NCBI GenBank assembly: GCA_900542155.1
Contig: UQMD01000007.1
Span: forward strand, 1 to 64,000
Length of the DNA stretch: 64,000 bases
Direction: 5' to 3'
DNA from: an uncultured Collinsella sp.
GTDB lineage: Bacteria > Actinomycetota > Coriobacteriia > Coriobacteriales > Coriobacteriaceae
The first letter of the stretch is position 1. Every line of letters begins with the position of its first letter. The translations under genes and the position numbers were made by a program. A model generated the notes under the pieces. The model did not search any database and had not been told where the DNA came from. It worked only from the letters and a program-made list of their open reading frames with translations. Shown in pieces: positions 31,636 through 41,001 of the stretch.

Positions 31636-32307
31636 GTGAGAAGTCCTGTCCGTATTGGATTGATTGTTTTGGCGCTTGCGATTGCCGTGGTTGGCGTGGG
31701 CACTGTCGGCATGGCGTTTCTACCTGCTGCGGTGACGGAGCCGGTGGTCAAGCCTGTGACTCAATCTGTCGAACTTCTGACCGGCGACGACAAGCCCGAG
31801 ACCATTACCGTTGATTTTGATGAGCAGCCGGCTGTGCTGGGTATTAGCAATTATCCGTGTATTCAGCTTGGGGCCATGCGCTATACCACGGATACAAGCC
31901 TGATCGACAGGGCGTCCAAGCTACTCAAGGGCAAAACATTTAAGCGTTGGTACAGATATGCGTCCTATCGGGCAAAAGCGAACGACATGGTTGGCGGATG
32001 CCGCTCGTCCATCGAGTTGGACACCGCGAATGGCGCCAAGTTATGCGATGTTTCGTATGATCCCGGCTACGAGGGCAATGAGGGGCCGGGTATCTACATC
32101 TTGGACGGCGATGTCGCCTATGTCATGGAGGGCGACCAGACCGAGCTCAACGATTTTATGGGTCAGTGTATCCAAGATGCCTATAAACAGACCTGCTTGC
32201 CTGACCCGCAGACTGCACGCGATAGTGGGTCTGCCCGTACATGGCTGTTCGAGGATGAGATGCCCTGGACCGTCGAATCGGGAAGTACGGGTTCGGCGAA
32301 GGAGTAG
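31636..32307 (+). CDS. Anchored extracytoplasmic protein, paralogue B
   Basis: A 223-residue protein with a signal-anchor (about residues 5-27) and the same unassigned extracytoplasmic domain as the divergent protein at 30679-31326. Two cysteines in the C-terminal half (CIQDAY, QTCLPDP) match cysteines in paralogue A and could form a disulphide. A GTG start at 31636 has GAGGT upstream, as in paralogue A. The 3' end is followed directly by the CCACCACAAAGG and ATCTGTAACA hairpins. Function unknown. Confidence 0.65.
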   Translation: MRSPVRIGLIVLALAIAVVGVGTVGMAFLPAAVTEPVVKPVTQSVELLTGDDKPETITVDFDEQPAVLGISNYPCIQLGAMRYTTDTSLIDRASKLLKGKTFKRWYRYASYRAKANDMVGGCRSSIELDTANGAKLCDVSYDPGYEGNEGPGIYILDGDVAYVMEGDQTELNDFMGQCIQDAYKQTCLPDPQTARDSGSARTWLFEDEMPWTVESGSTGSAKE

Positions 32308-32315
32308 AGACCGCG

Positions 32316-32350
32316 ACCACCACAAAGGTGCCTGTCCTCTTTGTGGCGGT
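32316..32350. repeat. CCACCACAAAGG hairpin, copy 3
   Basis: ACCACCACAAAG pairs with CTTTGTGGCGGT, one G-T mismatch in the stem, starting 9 bases after the stop of paralogue B. Only the hairpin part of the longer unit is present. Confidence 0.75.
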
Positions 32351-32360
32351 TTTCGGTCTG

Positions 32361-32494
32361 TCTCGATCTGTAACATCTTGGCCGCTAAAAGTGGGCCTGG
32401 TGTTACAGATTTAGATAAACGGGTGCGCTGGTCATTTCATCTCGATCTGTAACATCTAGAGCCATAAACAGCCGCTAGATGTTACAGATTGAGA
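32361..32494. repeat. Two further ATCTGTAACA hairpins
   Basis: Copies at 32361-32415 and 32440-32494 with the same 15-bp arms as the cluster at 30415-30630. The second lies 64 bases before the clpB operator. Confidence 0.88.
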
Positions 32495-32557
32495 TAGTAA
32501 GGGGACGAGGCCGTAGCGGGTGAGCGCACCTGCTCCCTATCTTTCAATCACTCAGAA

Positions 32558-32594
32558 AATCTTATATATAGAGACTTAGATTTATGTATATAAT
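32558..32594 (+). promoter_or_regulatory. clpB promoter with HspR-type operator
   Basis: The 25-bp palindrome AATCTTATAT-N6-ACTTAGATT (32558-32582) matches the one before dnaK in both arms; only the six central bases differ. A TATAAT -10 box follows at 32589-32594. Binding by HspR is inferred. Confidence 0.75.
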
Positions 32595-32672
32595 CGCGCA
32601 AAGCTGGCAACAATACTTCTCGAACAACGTGAAGCCGCCCCGTAGGGCGGCCGCCCCAAGAGAGGTGATTCC

Positions 32673-35300
32673 ATGAGAATCGATAAGCTAGCAATGACGT
32701 CGCGCGAGGCGCTGCAGACCGCCATGAGCACGGCTGCCGACGCGCAGGCCGGCGCGGTGGAGCCGATTCACCTGCTGTCCGCCCTGCTTGGTGCCGGCGA
32801 GCGCAATATCTCCGTGATCATCGAGCGCATCGGCGCCGATCCGGCCCAGCTTGCACGCTCCACACAAGATGCCATCGACCGCGCGCCCAAGGTTTCGGGC
32901 GAGGGCCAGCAGATGGGCCTGTCCAATGAGCTCGTCCGCGTCATCGAGAAGGCCGAGAAGAAGGCCACCAAGATGGGCGACAGCTTTGTGGTGACCGAGC
33001 ATTTGCTGATGGCGCTTGCCGAGGACAAGGGCGAGGCTGGTCGTGTACTGCGTGACGCCGGCGTCACCAAGGAGCGCATCGAGCAGGTCTACGAGGAGCT
33101 GCGTGGCGATGACCGCGTGACGTCTGCCGAGGATAAGACCCAGTTTGAGGCGCTGGAGCAGTACGGTCGCAACATCTGCGATCTGGCCCGCGCCGGCAAG
33201 CTCGACCCGGTCATCGGCCGTACCGACGAGATCCGCCGTACCATCCAGGTTCTGTCCCGCCGCACCAAGAACAACCCCGTGCTCATCGGCGAGCCGGGCG
33301 TCGGCAAGACGGCCATCGTCGAGGGCATCGCCCAGCGTATCGTGGCCGGCGACGTGCCGAGCACCCTGCGCGACCGCGACCTCATCGAGCTCGACATGAG
33401 CGCGCTGGTCGCCGGCGCCAAGTATCGCGGCGAGTTCGAGGACCGCTTGAAGGCCGTGCTCAAGGAAGTGCAAAAGTCCGAGGGCAAGGTCATCCTGTTC
33501 ATCGATGAGCTCCACACCATCGTGGGCGCGGGTGCCACCGAGGGCTCCATGGATGCCGGCAACATCCTGAAGCCGGCGCTCGCCCGTGGCGACTTGCACG
33601 CAATCGGCGCGACTACGCTCGACGAGTATCGCAAGTACATCGAGAAGGACGCGGCACTCGCCCGTCGTTTCCAGACCGTTATGGTGAGCGAGCCTACCGT
33701 CGAGGACACCATCTCGATCCTGCGTGGCCTCAAGGAGAAGTACGAGATCTTCCACGGCGTGCATATCACCGATAGCGCGCTCGTGGCAGCTGCCGACCTC
33801 TCCGATCGCTACATTGCCGACCGCTTCCTGCCCGACAAGGCCATCGACTTGGTCGATGAGGCCGCAAGCCGCCTGCGCATGGAGCTCGACAGCATGCCGG
33901 TCGAGATTGACGCCACCACGCGTCAGCTCACCCAGCTGCAGATCGAGGAGCAGGCGCTCATGAAGGAGACCGACGACGCCTCCAAGGAGCGTCTGGAGGC
34001 CCTGCGCCAGGAGATTGCCGAGGTCCAAGAAAAGCTCAACGTGCAAAAGGCCGGCTGGCTCAACCAGAAGAACGCCATCGACCACGTGCAGGAGCTTAAA
34101 GGCCAGCTCGACGAGGCCAAGAGTGAAGAGGAGCGCGCGACGCGCAACGGAAACTTGGGCCGTGCGTCCGAGCTGCGCTATTCCGTGATCCCGGGTCTGC
34201 AGCAGCAGATTCAGGATTCCGAGGCTGCGCTCGAGGCACAAAAGCAGCAGGACGGCGAGGGCCTCAACGAGCAGGTGACCTCCGATGAGATCGCCGAGGT
34301 CGTGAGCGCCTGGACCGGCGTGCCCGTGTCCAAGATGATGCAGGGCGAGCTCGACAAGCTGAAGGGCTTGGAGGACGAGCTGCATAAGCGCGTCATCGGC
34401 CAGGACGAGGCGGTCTCCGCCGTGGCCGCGGCCGTGCGCCGCAGCCGTGCGGGCCTCTCCGATCCGGACAAGCCCATCGGCAGCTTCTTCTTCCTGGGCC
34501 CCACCGGCGTGGGCAAGACCGAGCTCGCCAAGGCACTGGCCGAGTGCCTGTTCGACGACGAGCGCGCGCTCGTGCGTATCGACATGTCCGAGTACATGGA
34601 GAAGTTCAGCGTCCAGCGTCTGATCGGTGCGCCTCCGGGATACGTGGGCTACGACGAGGGCGGCCAGCTCACCGAGGCCGTGCGCCGTCGTCCGTACTCC
34701 GTGATCTTGCTCGACGAGATGGAGAAGGCTCATCCGGATGTCTTTAACGTGCTATTGCAGGTGCTCGACGACGGCCGTCTGACCGATGGCCAGGGTCGCC
34801 AAGTGTCCTTCAAGAACACGATTATCATCATGACGTCCAACGTGGGTTCCAAGGCTATCGCCGATCTGTCCGGCAAGGACGAGGAGGAGATGCGCCATCA
34901 GGTCGACGCGGCCATGGCTCAAACCTTCCGCCCCGAGTTCCTCAACCGTATCGACGATATCGTGGTGTTCCATCCGCTCGGCATGGCGCAGATCGAAAAG
35001 ATCGTCGATATTCAGCTCGCCGACGTCCGCGCACGTCTGGCCAAGGGGCGCATGACGCTTGCCATCACCCCGGCGGCCAAGCAGATGCTCGCCGTGGGCG
35101 GCCTGGACCCGGTTTTTGGCGCCCGTCCGCTCAAGCGTCTCGTGCAGCGCGAGGTCGTGGATGCCATTGCCGCCGCTATTATCGACGGTACGGTGCGCGA
35201 GGGCGATCAGGTGACGGTCGATGCCGACAAGGACGGCGGCTTTACCGTCGTGTGCGACAACACGCCGACGGCCACCTACGAGGTTCCAGACGCCGAGTAG
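32673..35300 (+). CDS. clpB: ATP-dependent disaggregase ClpB (Hsp104)
   Basis: An 875-residue Hsp100 protein that extracts polypeptides from aggregates together with DnaK. The N domain spans 1-145. NBD1 has Walker A GEPGVGKT (about 206-213), a long coiled-coil middle domain lies at about 405-530, and NBD2 has GPTGVGKT (about 609-616). No ClpP-binding loop is expected in ClpB. The ATG follows AGAGAGGTG. It is monocistronic with a strong terminator. The promoter carries the same palindrome as dnaK, so both belong to one heat-shock regulon. Confidence 0.98.
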   Translation: MRIDKLAMTSREALQTAMSTAADAQAGAVEPIHLLSALLGAGERNISVIIERIGADPAQLARSTQDAIDRAPKVSGEGQQMGLSNELVRVIEKAEKKATKMGDSFVVTEHLLMALAEDKGEAGRVLRDAGVTKERIEQVYEELRGDDRVTSAEDKTQFEALEQYGRNICDLARAGKLDPVIGRTDEIRRTIQVLSRRTKNNPVLIGEPGVGKTAIVEGIAQRIVAGDVPSTLRDRDLIELDMSALVAGAKYRGEFEDRLKAVLKEVQKSEGKVILFIDELHTIVGAGATEGSMDAGNILKPALARGDLHAIGATTLDEYRKYIEKDAALARRFQTVMVSEPTVEDTISILRGLKEKYEIFHGVHITDSALVAAADLSDRYIADRFLPDKAIDLVDEAASRLRMELDSMPVEIDATTRQLTQLQIEEQALMKETDDASKERLEALRQEIAEVQEKLNVQKAGWLNQKNAIDHVQELKGQLDEAKSEEERATRNGNLGRASELRYSVIPGLQQQIQDSEAALEAQKQQDGEGLNEQVTSDEIAEVVSAWTGVPVSKMMQGELDKLKGLEDELHKRVIGQDEAVSAVAAAVRRSRAGLSDPDKPIGSFFFLGPTGVGKTELAKALAECLFDDERALVRIDMSEYMEKFSVQRLIGAPPGYVGYDEGGQLTEAVRRRPYSVILLDEMEKAHPDVFNVLLQVLDDGRLTDGQGRQVSFKNTIIIMTSNVGSKAIADLSGKDEEEMRHQVDAAMAQTFRPEFLNRIDDIVVFHPLGMAQIEKIVDIQLADVRARLAKGRMTLAITPAAKQMLAVGGLDPVFGARPLKRLVQREVVDAIAAAIIDGTVREGDQVTVDADKDGGFTVVCDNTPTATYEVPDAE

Positions 35301-35343
35301 ATTTTGGGGCCGGCTTTAAAACCGCCCCCCATCGCAAAACGCC

Positions 35344-35380
35344 AAGGGCGGCGGATCCAATTGGATCCGCCGCCCTTTTT
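35344..35380 (+). terminator. Terminator of clpB
   Basis: A perfect 15-bp stem (AAGGGCGGCGGATCC / GGATCCGCCGCCCTT) is followed by TTTTT. Confidence 0.95.
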
Positions 35381-35430
35381 CGTGCGACAATCGATGATGC
35401 TGAACGGATGCGATGCAAGGAGATGCGCAG

Positions 35431-35625
35431 ATGACAGACAAGAACAAGACGAACACGCCGGCGACCGATGCCGCACCCGCCGCACCCAAGCCTGCGCCTA
35501 AGCCGGCACCCAAGCCGCGCGACCCCTATATTCGCGCCGAGAACGAGGACGACGACGGCTACGATCCCTACAGCGATCGCCGCCCCGAGCGCGAGCCCCT
35601 CTTCGAAGCCGACCCCTGGCGCTAA
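35431..35625 (+). CDS. Small Pro/Ala-rich acidic protein
   Basis: A 64-residue hydrophilic protein with a PKPAPKPAPKP stretch in the first half and an acidic, Asp/Glu-rich second half ending EADPWR. No membrane segment or known domain is visible. The start at 35431 has AAGGAG eight bases upstream, a strong ribosome-binding site, so the gene is probably real. It may interact with other proteins through its disordered chain, but no function can be assigned. Its stop codon adjoins an inverted repeat. Confidence 0.65.
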   Translation: MTDKNKTNTPATDAAPAAPKPAPKPAPKPRDPYIRAENEDDDGYDPYSDRRPEREPLFEADPWR

Positions 35626-35660
35626 GTAGCTCATTTGGGACGGGGCTTTTTTAGCTACTT
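35624..35660. repeat. Inverted repeat AAGTAGCT around GGGACGGGG
   Basis: AAGTAGCT (35624-35631) pairs with AGCTACTT (35653-35660), enclosing TTTGGGACGGGGCTTTTTT. It overlaps the stop codon of the 64-residue gene. The GGGACGGGG core recurs in the longer repeat just downstream. Confidence 0.7.
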
Positions 35661-35681
35661 TTGCCCCCTCCCGCCTGCCTG

Positions 35682-35757
35682 ATGATTTTTCTGGGACGGG
35701 GATTTAATAATCATTTTGTACCGAATGATTATTAAATCCCCGTCCCAGAAAAATCAT
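35682..35757. repeat. Perfect 34-bp inverted repeat
   Basis: Arms 35682-35715 and 35724-35757 are fully complementary over 34 bp around the 8-nt loop TTGTACCG. The arm runs ATGATTTTTCTGGGACGGGG then ATTTAATAATCATT. This is far longer than a terminator stem and has no T-run. Confidence 0.95.
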
Positions 35758-35833
35758 TCTCTCGAGCTTGGTGGCTCCTCAGCCGTTCGACATCCTCCGG
35801 GAGACCAGTAACAGAAAAATTTGCTTACCAATT

Positions 35834-35909
35834 AATCAAGATACGCATAAATCTTGCTCTCCTGCTAATCAAGAATCGATATAATCTTGATTAGCATATA
35901 AGCAAGATT
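35834..35909 (+). promoter_or_regulatory. AATCAAGAT operator array before second ATPase
   Basis: The box AATCAAGAT or its complement occurs at about 35834, 35851, 35867, 35884 and 35903. Two boxes make the perfect 11-bp palindrome GCTAATCAAGA / TCTTGATTAGC (35864-35874, 35885-35895). The array ends nine bases before the ATPase start. Confidence 0.75.
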
Positions 35910-35917
35910 GGAGAATC

Positions 35918-37270
35918 ATGGCATTCAACGACTTGGTGGCCCAGAAAATAAAGGACTTTGAGCAACAAGGAGTTCCACAGGTCTTTGAGCGCGACCTTGA
36001 TCTGGGAAACCCGCAGGAACCCAAGCGCGACAACATCGTAAATGTGATTGTGGGAGCCCGTCGTTGTGGAAAGACGTATCGCCTGTATCAGGAGATGCAG
36101 CGGCTTCAGGGTCAAGGTATCGACCTTGACCGGATGCTTTATTTCAATTGTGAGGATGAGCGCTTGCGCCCGTATGAGCCATCGCTGCTGGCGGACGTGC
36201 TCGACACGTTCTATGCGCTGCATCCTGCTGCTCGAACCGAGGGCGCTTACATTTTCTTTGACGAGATCCAGGAAATTCCCGAATGGGGTGCGTTTCTGCG
36301 GCGTGTAGTCGATACGGAGAAAGCGACCGTCTATGTGACGGGATCTTCTTCTAAGATGCTGTCCTCAGAACTTAAGAGCGAGTTCAGGGGTCGTTCTCTT
36401 ATACGAGAGCTTTTTCCGTTGAGTTTTTCGGAATACGTTCGATATAAGACGGGGAGCGTTTTCGAGCCAGATGCGACCTTTTCCCCAAGCGATGCAGCGC
36501 TGCTTCGACATCATCTGATCGGATATCTTGAACGAGGGGGATTCATCGCGACGCTTGAGCAGACGCCCGCAGACGCGATTCAGCTGCTACAGGAATATGC
36601 TTCGCGAACGGTCGCTATGGACGTCATTGAGCGTTACGACGTCAAGAACCCTCGCCTGGCATCGCTGTTCCTAACGCGGTGTATGGCATCTTCGGGACGA
36701 GAGCTGTCGGTGAACAAAGTGTACAACGAGTTCAAGAGCAGGCAGATACCCGTCAGTCGTAATTCGCTCAGCGACTTACTTGAGTATTATGAGGATGCCT
36801 ACCTGCTGTTCTCCGTGCCGGAGTTCACGCGTTCACTGGCAAATAACATGCGGTCTGCGTCTAAGGTCTACGCTGTCGATCCCGCGATGTTTGGAGCATT
36901 CTCTCCCGCATCGGCATTGGACCAGGGCCAGAGGCTCGAGACCGCAGTGTTCAACGCGCTAAGAAGAAGGACTCCCGCGGTGAGGATCGGATCGGTCTGC
37001 CGCCTGCTGATCAAAGAGAAGAGCAAAAGCCATGAGGTGGACTTTGTGGCTGGGGACGCACTTCTCATGCGGGCTTATAGCCTGATTCAGGTGAGTGTGG
37101 ATATGGCAAGTGAGAAAACGCGCGAGCGCGAAATTGCCGCGCTTGATGCCTCGATGGCCCAGTTCGATCTTGGTGAGTCGGCAATCGTTACCATGGATGA
37201 GCAGGCCGATATTCCATGCGAGCACGGTGTGGTACACGTTGTTCCCGCATGGAAGTGGCTCCTTGCCTAA
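35918..37270 (+). CDS. AAA ATPase with DUF4143 domain (second copy)
   Basis: A 450-residue AAA_14/DUF4143 protein of the same family as the one at 15027-16388. Walker A is GARRCGKT (46-53), Walker B YIFFDEIQEIP (D115, E116). The C-terminal part has a nuclease-like HEVDFVAGD strand but the following lysine motif is weaker than in the first copy. The first 40 residues differ from the first copy. The gene lies behind an operator-like array and codes with fewer GC-ending codons than its neighbours. Biological role not established. Confidence 0.8.
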   Translation: MAFNDLVAQKIKDFEQQGVPQVFERDLDLGNPQEPKRDNIVNVIVGARRCGKTYRLYQEMQRLQGQGIDLDRMLYFNCEDERLRPYEPSLLADVLDTFYALHPAARTEGAYIFFDEIQEIPEWGAFLRRVVDTEKATVYVTGSSSKMLSSELKSEFRGRSLIRELFPLSFSEYVRYKTGSVFEPDATFSPSDAALLRHHLIGYLERGGFIATLEQTPADAIQLLQEYASRTVAMDVIERYDVKNPRLASLFLTRCMASSGRELSVNKVYNEFKSRQIPVSRNSLSDLLEYYEDAYLLFSVPEFTRSLANNMRSASKVYAVDPAMFGAFSPASALDQGQRLETAVFNALRRRTPAVRIGSVCRLLIKEKSKSHEVDFVAGDALLMRAYSLIQVSVDMASEKTREREIAALDASMAQFDLGESAIVTMDEQADIPCEHGVVHVVPAWKWLLA

Positions 37271-37286
37271 TCATCTACGGATCTGT

Positions 37287-37308
37287 GGGGCCAGGACCTC
37301 CTGGCCCC
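37287..37308. terminator. Hairpin between convergent genes
   Basis: GGGGCCAGG / CCTGGCCCC with a 4-nt loop, between the ATPase and the minus-strand anchored protein. Short T-run (TT) only. Confidence 0.6.
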
Positions 37309-37343
37309 TTCATCACGGTTGGGGAGCACCATGATGCGCCCGG

Positions 37344-38840
37344 CTAGTCCTGGGCTTTGATGCTCGGCAGGAGAATCTGGGCGAGGTAGTCGGTCTCGAG
37401 TTTGGTCGCGGCGTCGGCTTTGCTGTCTTTGCCGACCAGTACGTTCTTGATCTGGCTATAGGTGTAGCGGTTGCCGGTCGTAAGCTCGACAAGCTCAATG
37501 GCCGTGTCCATGGGGTAGGTTGACACGGGATTCTGCGTCCGTCCGTTGATGGTCTGGGGCACCACGTACGGATAGACGGGGCCGCTGGCGTAGACGGTAT
37601 AACCGTTGCCTAGATTGGCCGCACCCAAAACCGTATCGCCCTCATCGGGCGTAAAGCTCTCGCCCTCGCGCACCGCGACGAGCGTCACGATCGGCGTATC
37701 GCTGTCGCCGGCAAGATAGATGCATAGCGTGCTGCCATTCTGCCAAGTCTCGACCTTGCCGTACCACTCGACGGGGATATCGAGCTGGTAAAGGTCGGTT
37801 GCCTTGTGACGGGCGTCGGCATCACGGGCCGCCTGTGCCTTTTGCGCGCTCACGGCATTGACGGCGGCGTCGCGCCGCGCGGTTGCCGCCTGCTGGAGCA
37901 CCTTGGCGGTGGCGGCGGAGCTCGCGCCTCCCTCCTCGGCATACTTGGCGGCGGCATCGATCTGGTCGTCAGTCACCGTGTCGGCCGAAGGCACTTTGAG
38001 CTTAAAGGTGGCCTGGCTGCTTAGGTCCTGTCCGTCGCTCTTGATCGTGACCTGCGCCTTGGTGGTCGGCACGGTATAGACGGTGCCGTCGGACGCGATG
38101 GGGGAGGCAGCGATGGAGAGCGTGTAGTCACCGGGTAGCAGTTTGATGCCACGGCCGTGCTCGTCAACATAGAGTGTTTCGCTCACGGAGGATCCGTCAG
38201 AATCCTGGCCACTCACTTGTACGGGAATCTTGGAGCCGGTGGAACAGTCGAGCCCCGCGGCATGCACGCCAATCTGCACCGACATCATCGTGTGGGCATT
38301 GGCGGCGGCGATGGCAGCCTGCTCTTGCCGGTATCCGTTCCAGGCTGCGTAGCCTGCGCCGCCGGCGACAAGCGCAACGGCCACAGCGCCGGCGACCATT
38401 AGATTGCGGCGCTTGGGCGACATCTTGCGATGGCGAACCTCGGCCTCGCGTGCCGAAGGAACGGACGGTAGGGGAATATCGCCCATGGCGATGGTCTCGT
38501 CCACGGCAGGCGCAGAGCCTAAGCCAGGGAGCTCGCGGGTCAGCGAATCTTCGGCCGGCAAGCTGTCGAGCAAGATGGTTTCCTCGCTTGTGTCGGATTC
38601 GGTCTGGTCGTCGGCCTCACATTCGGTGTCTTCGTGATCTACCTCATCTTCGGTAGGCTCAACGTCGTCTGCGTCCTTACCATCGGACTGCGCCCCGGCT
38701 TCCGGCTCATCCTGCACATCAACGCTCGAATCGTCAAACGCAATCTCGGCCAGCGCGATCTGGTCTAGGCTCTCCAGGGCCTCGGCACACGCTTCTGCAT
38801 CTTGGACCGCATCCTCTTGGCCCATCGTCTCATCTTTCAT
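37344..38840 (-). CDS. Single-pass membrane protein with acidic cytoplasmic tail
   Basis: A 498-residue protein. Residues 1-130 are strongly acidic and low complexity (many Asp/Glu), followed by a basic RHRKMSPKRR patch and one transmembrane helix (about 147-166). The extracytoplasmic part (170-498) has an Ig-like or beta-rich stretch (about 185-290), an Ala-rich helix (about 290-345), and a C-terminal globular domain. I do not recognise a catalytic motif. The topology resembles actinobacterial envelope proteins that sense or bind the cell surface. The start at 38840 has GGGGGA upstream; ATG five codons later is an alternative. Confidence 0.6.
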   Translation of the reverse strand: MKDETMGQEDAVQDAEACAEALESLDQIALAEIAFDDSSVDVQDEPEAGAQSDGKDADDVEPTEDEVDHEDTECEADDQTESDTSEETILLDSLPAEDSLTRELPGLGSAPAVDETIAMGDIPLPSVPSAREAEVRHRKMSPKRRNLMVAGAVAVALVAGGAGYAAWNGYRQEQAAIAAANAHTMMSVQIGVHAAGLDCSTGSKIPVQVSGQDSDGSSVSETLYVDEHGRGIKLLPGDYTLSIAASPIASDGTVYTVPTTKAQVTIKSDGQDLSSQATFKLKVPSADTVTDDQIDAAAKYAEEGGASSAATAKVLQQAATARRDAAVNAVSAQKAQAARDADARHKATDLYQLDIPVEWYGKVETWQNGSTLCIYLAGDSDTPIVTLVAVREGESFTPDEGDTVLGAANLGNGYTVYASGPVYPYVVPQTINGRTQNPVSTYPMDTAIELVELTTGNRYTYSQIKNVLVGKDSKADAATKLETDYLAQILLPSIKAQD

Positions 38841-38971
38841 ATATCCCCCAAGCTCAATATCGGGACAACAATGTACCCAAAATTGGGGTCACATAGGGCT
38901 GTCAGTCGGTTGGAAATCTGATTTTATCTGCGAGAGAGGTTTTGCATATGTGCGTGAATGCGCGCAACAAC

Positions 38972-39010
38972 AAAAAGCCCCGGAAAGCGGGCGAATCGCT
39001 TTCCGGGGCT
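38972..39010 (-). terminator. Terminator of DUF5692 gene
   Basis: A perfect 13-bp stem (AGCCCCGGAAAGC / GCTTTCCGGGGCT) is followed on the minus strand by a T5 run. Confidence 0.9.
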
Positions 39011-39077
39011 GCGCATGACGCGCGATTGCGGCGTCGGCTAAGCTTGCCTACATCCAAATGTGGGCGGAATAAACACG

Positions 39078-40085
39078 TTACTCGGCGTGAGCGTAATCAA
39101 CCTTGGCGCGGCGAGCGGTGGCCTTCTCCCAATCGCTGGTGCCCTCAAAGACATCCTGCTTGTAGGGATTGCGGCCGAGCTTCTTGGCGCGGTAGGCGAT
39201 GTAGATGATTGCGGCGACGTTGGCGACCAGTGCGGCGATCGAGACCGCGGTAGCGGCGCCGGGGTCGAGCGTGGAGTGGGTCACAAAGATGGACTCCTCC
39301 TGGAAGTAGGGGAACACCTGGGCAAACATGCACCAAATGGCCAGCGTAAAGGCACGGTTCTGGATCCAGCCGCCCTTGTTCCAAATAAAGGCGGCGACGG
39401 TGGGCGCCAGCAGCAGCGCAAAGCCGCAGAACCAGGAGTGGGTGGGCAGGCAGTTGTAGGTGTAGCAGAAGTTCCAGATATCGTAGGCGATGATGTAGAC
39501 CCAGGTCATGTCGGGCCACAGCATGTCGGTCTTGTCCTCGGAGGCGTAGACGCTCCACCAACCGGTCATGCAGAAGATGTTGATGATACCGGCGATGCCG
39601 TTGAACACGTTGTTCCAGCCGGCCAGCTGCGTAGCACCTTCGGAGGTGACCCAGGTGGACTGGCCCAAGACAAAGAAGTGATAGGCACTCTCGAAGTCGG
39701 ACACGACGGCGATCATGATGTTGATGGCGACGATCACAAACGGCCACGCGCGGAACCAATGCGCCTTGCCGATCTTGCCCCACTGGTACTTAATGGCAAT
39801 GAAGCCCCAGCAACCGGCCAGCGCCGCGTATACCTTGGCGTAGTGGAACCAGCTGTTCTGGTACACATGGGTGGGGTTGGTGAGCGCCCACTCGGCACCC
39901 TGCGAAACGCCGATGGCGATGGCGACGCAGTAGATGGTCATGGCCAGCGGAGCCACGCCAAAGATGATGGCCGCGCCCAGCTTGGTGCGGCGGCCGACCT
40001 CGTTGAGCACGATCAGGCCGATAAAGACCATGGCCCAGCCGACCCAGTAGATAAGGGTATCGCTACCCCAAACATCGAACAGCAT
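39078..40085 (-). CDS. DUF5692 family membrane protein
   Basis: A 335-residue polytopic protein with about nine hydrophobic helices and many Trp, Tyr and His residues in conserved loops (for example WFHYAKVYAALAGCWG and LPTHSWFCGFALL). This matches the DUF5692 group found in coriobacteria and some clostridia. No transport or enzyme role is established. It lies 63 bp downstream of a TetR gene on the same strand, and divergent from an FAD/Fe-S oxidoreductase, so it may move or sense the substrate of that enzyme (inference). A 7-bp hairpin (GCCCGCG/CGCGGGC) sits in the gap. Confidence 0.75.
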   Translation of the reverse strand: MLFDVWGSDTLIYWVGWAMVFIGLIVLNEVGRRTKLGAAIIFGVAPLAMTIYCVAIAIGVSQGAEWALTNPTHVYQNSWFHYAKVYAALAGCWGFIAIKYQWGKIGKAHWFRAWPFVIVAINIMIAVVSDFESAYHFFVLGQSTWVTSEGATQLAGWNNVFNGIAGIINIFCMTGWWSVYASEDKTDMLWPDMTWVYIIAYDIWNFCYTYNCLPTHSWFCGFALLLAPTVAAFIWNKGGWIQNRAFTLAIWCMFAQVFPYFQEESIFVTHSTLDPGAATAVSIAALVANVAAIIYIAYRAKKLGRNPYKQDVFEGTSDWEKATARRAKVDYAHAE

Positions 40086-40148
40086 GCTGCTCTCCTTTCA
40101 CACGCCCGCGGCCCCTCTTCCGATCGCGGGCAGTTTGGCCAAATGTCG

Positions 40149-40811
40149 TCAGTTCCTGGGCTTGCGCTCGGGATACTTGGCGGTATAGCCCTCGATGTGG
40201 AGTGTCGAGGCGATGATTTCCTTGACCGTCTCGTCGGGCACATCGGGGTGCGTGCGGATATACATCAACAACCCCATGATGAGGGTGTAGAACGTCTCGT
40301 AGACATGGTCGATGCGCAGCTCGTGATGGGCGACAAAGTCCACCACGGTGGTGTCGCAGATATACTGCGCCACGCGCTGGACCACGTTGTGCAAAAAGCC
40401 GCCGTAGAGCGCGCCGCTGCTCGAGGTGAGCGTACTCGGCAGCTCGTGGCCGCTGGCGACCAGGCGCTTAAAGAGCGGGGCGACGGTGTCGAGCGCGCCC
40501 TCGATATCACCGACGATGCGGCTGGCATTCCACTGCTCGAGCTCGGAGATAAAACCGTCGATTGCCTCGTCCATGACGGCGGTGACGGCGGCGTCCATAT
40601 CGGCAAAGTAGTGGTAGAACAGCGAGCGCGTGCAGCCGGCTCGCTTGGTCACGGCCGATACCGATAGGTGGGACACGCCCAGCTCGGAACTCACGGTGCG
40701 CACGGCGGCGAGGATCTCGCGACGGCGTTCGTCGCCCGTCAGACGCTTGGCCGCGCTATCGGGCGCGGGGACGGCGTCAGCCACAGAGGTGTTCGATGCG
40801 TTATCGCTCAT
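40149..40811 (-). CDS. TetR-family transcriptional regulator
   Basis: A 220-residue TetR protein. The N-terminal HTH (about 28-75) includes VSAVTKRAGCTRSLFYHYFADMDA, the typical recognition-helix region. The C-terminal ligand domain is not assigned. It is divergent from the oxidoreductase gene at 41002, and two matching palindromes lie in the shared 190-bp gap, so it probably represses both directions until a small molecule binds. An extended N-terminus of about 25 residues is polar and of unknown use. Confidence 0.9.
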   Translation of the reverse strand: MSDNASNTSVADAVPAPDSAAKRLTGDERRREILAAVRTVSSELGVSHLSVSAVTKRAGCTRSLFYHYFADMDAAVTAVMDEAIDGFISELEQWNASRIVGDIEGALDTVAPLFKRLVASGHELPSTLTSSSGALYGGFLHNVVQRVAQYICDTTVVDFVAHHELRIDHVYETFYTLIMGLLMYIRTHPDVPDETVKEIIASTLHIEGYTAKYPERKPRN

Positions 40812-40870
40812 GCGTTTGCCGCCTTTCGTCCGTTTGAGCCCGACCGTTCACCTAACAGTCTTGAATATTG

Positions 40871-40908
40871 TTGACGGTTCGTCAATACTGTTTTTGACAC
40901 AATGTCAA
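40871..40908. promoter_or_regulatory. Twin TTGAC-N5-GTCAA operators
   Basis: Two perfect 5-bp-arm palindromes, TTGACGGTTCGTCAA (40871-40885) and TTGACACAATGTCAA (40894-40908), lie 23 bp centre to centre between the TetR gene and the oxidoreductase. The pitch is about two helical turns, as for two TetR dimers side by side. Confidence 0.75.
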
Positions 40909-41001
40909 CTAATGGCGGGTGAACGGCATGGGGGCATGCCCGGCCTGCAAAAAAGAGGGGTGCCGTGGCCTCGCCGGGCTGCGGCAAGAGAAGGGACAAC
41001 C

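Noticed and set aside
30415..32494. CRISPR array
   Set aside because: The repeated parts are paired arms of hairpins, spacing is irregular between clusters, and no cas gene is in the window.
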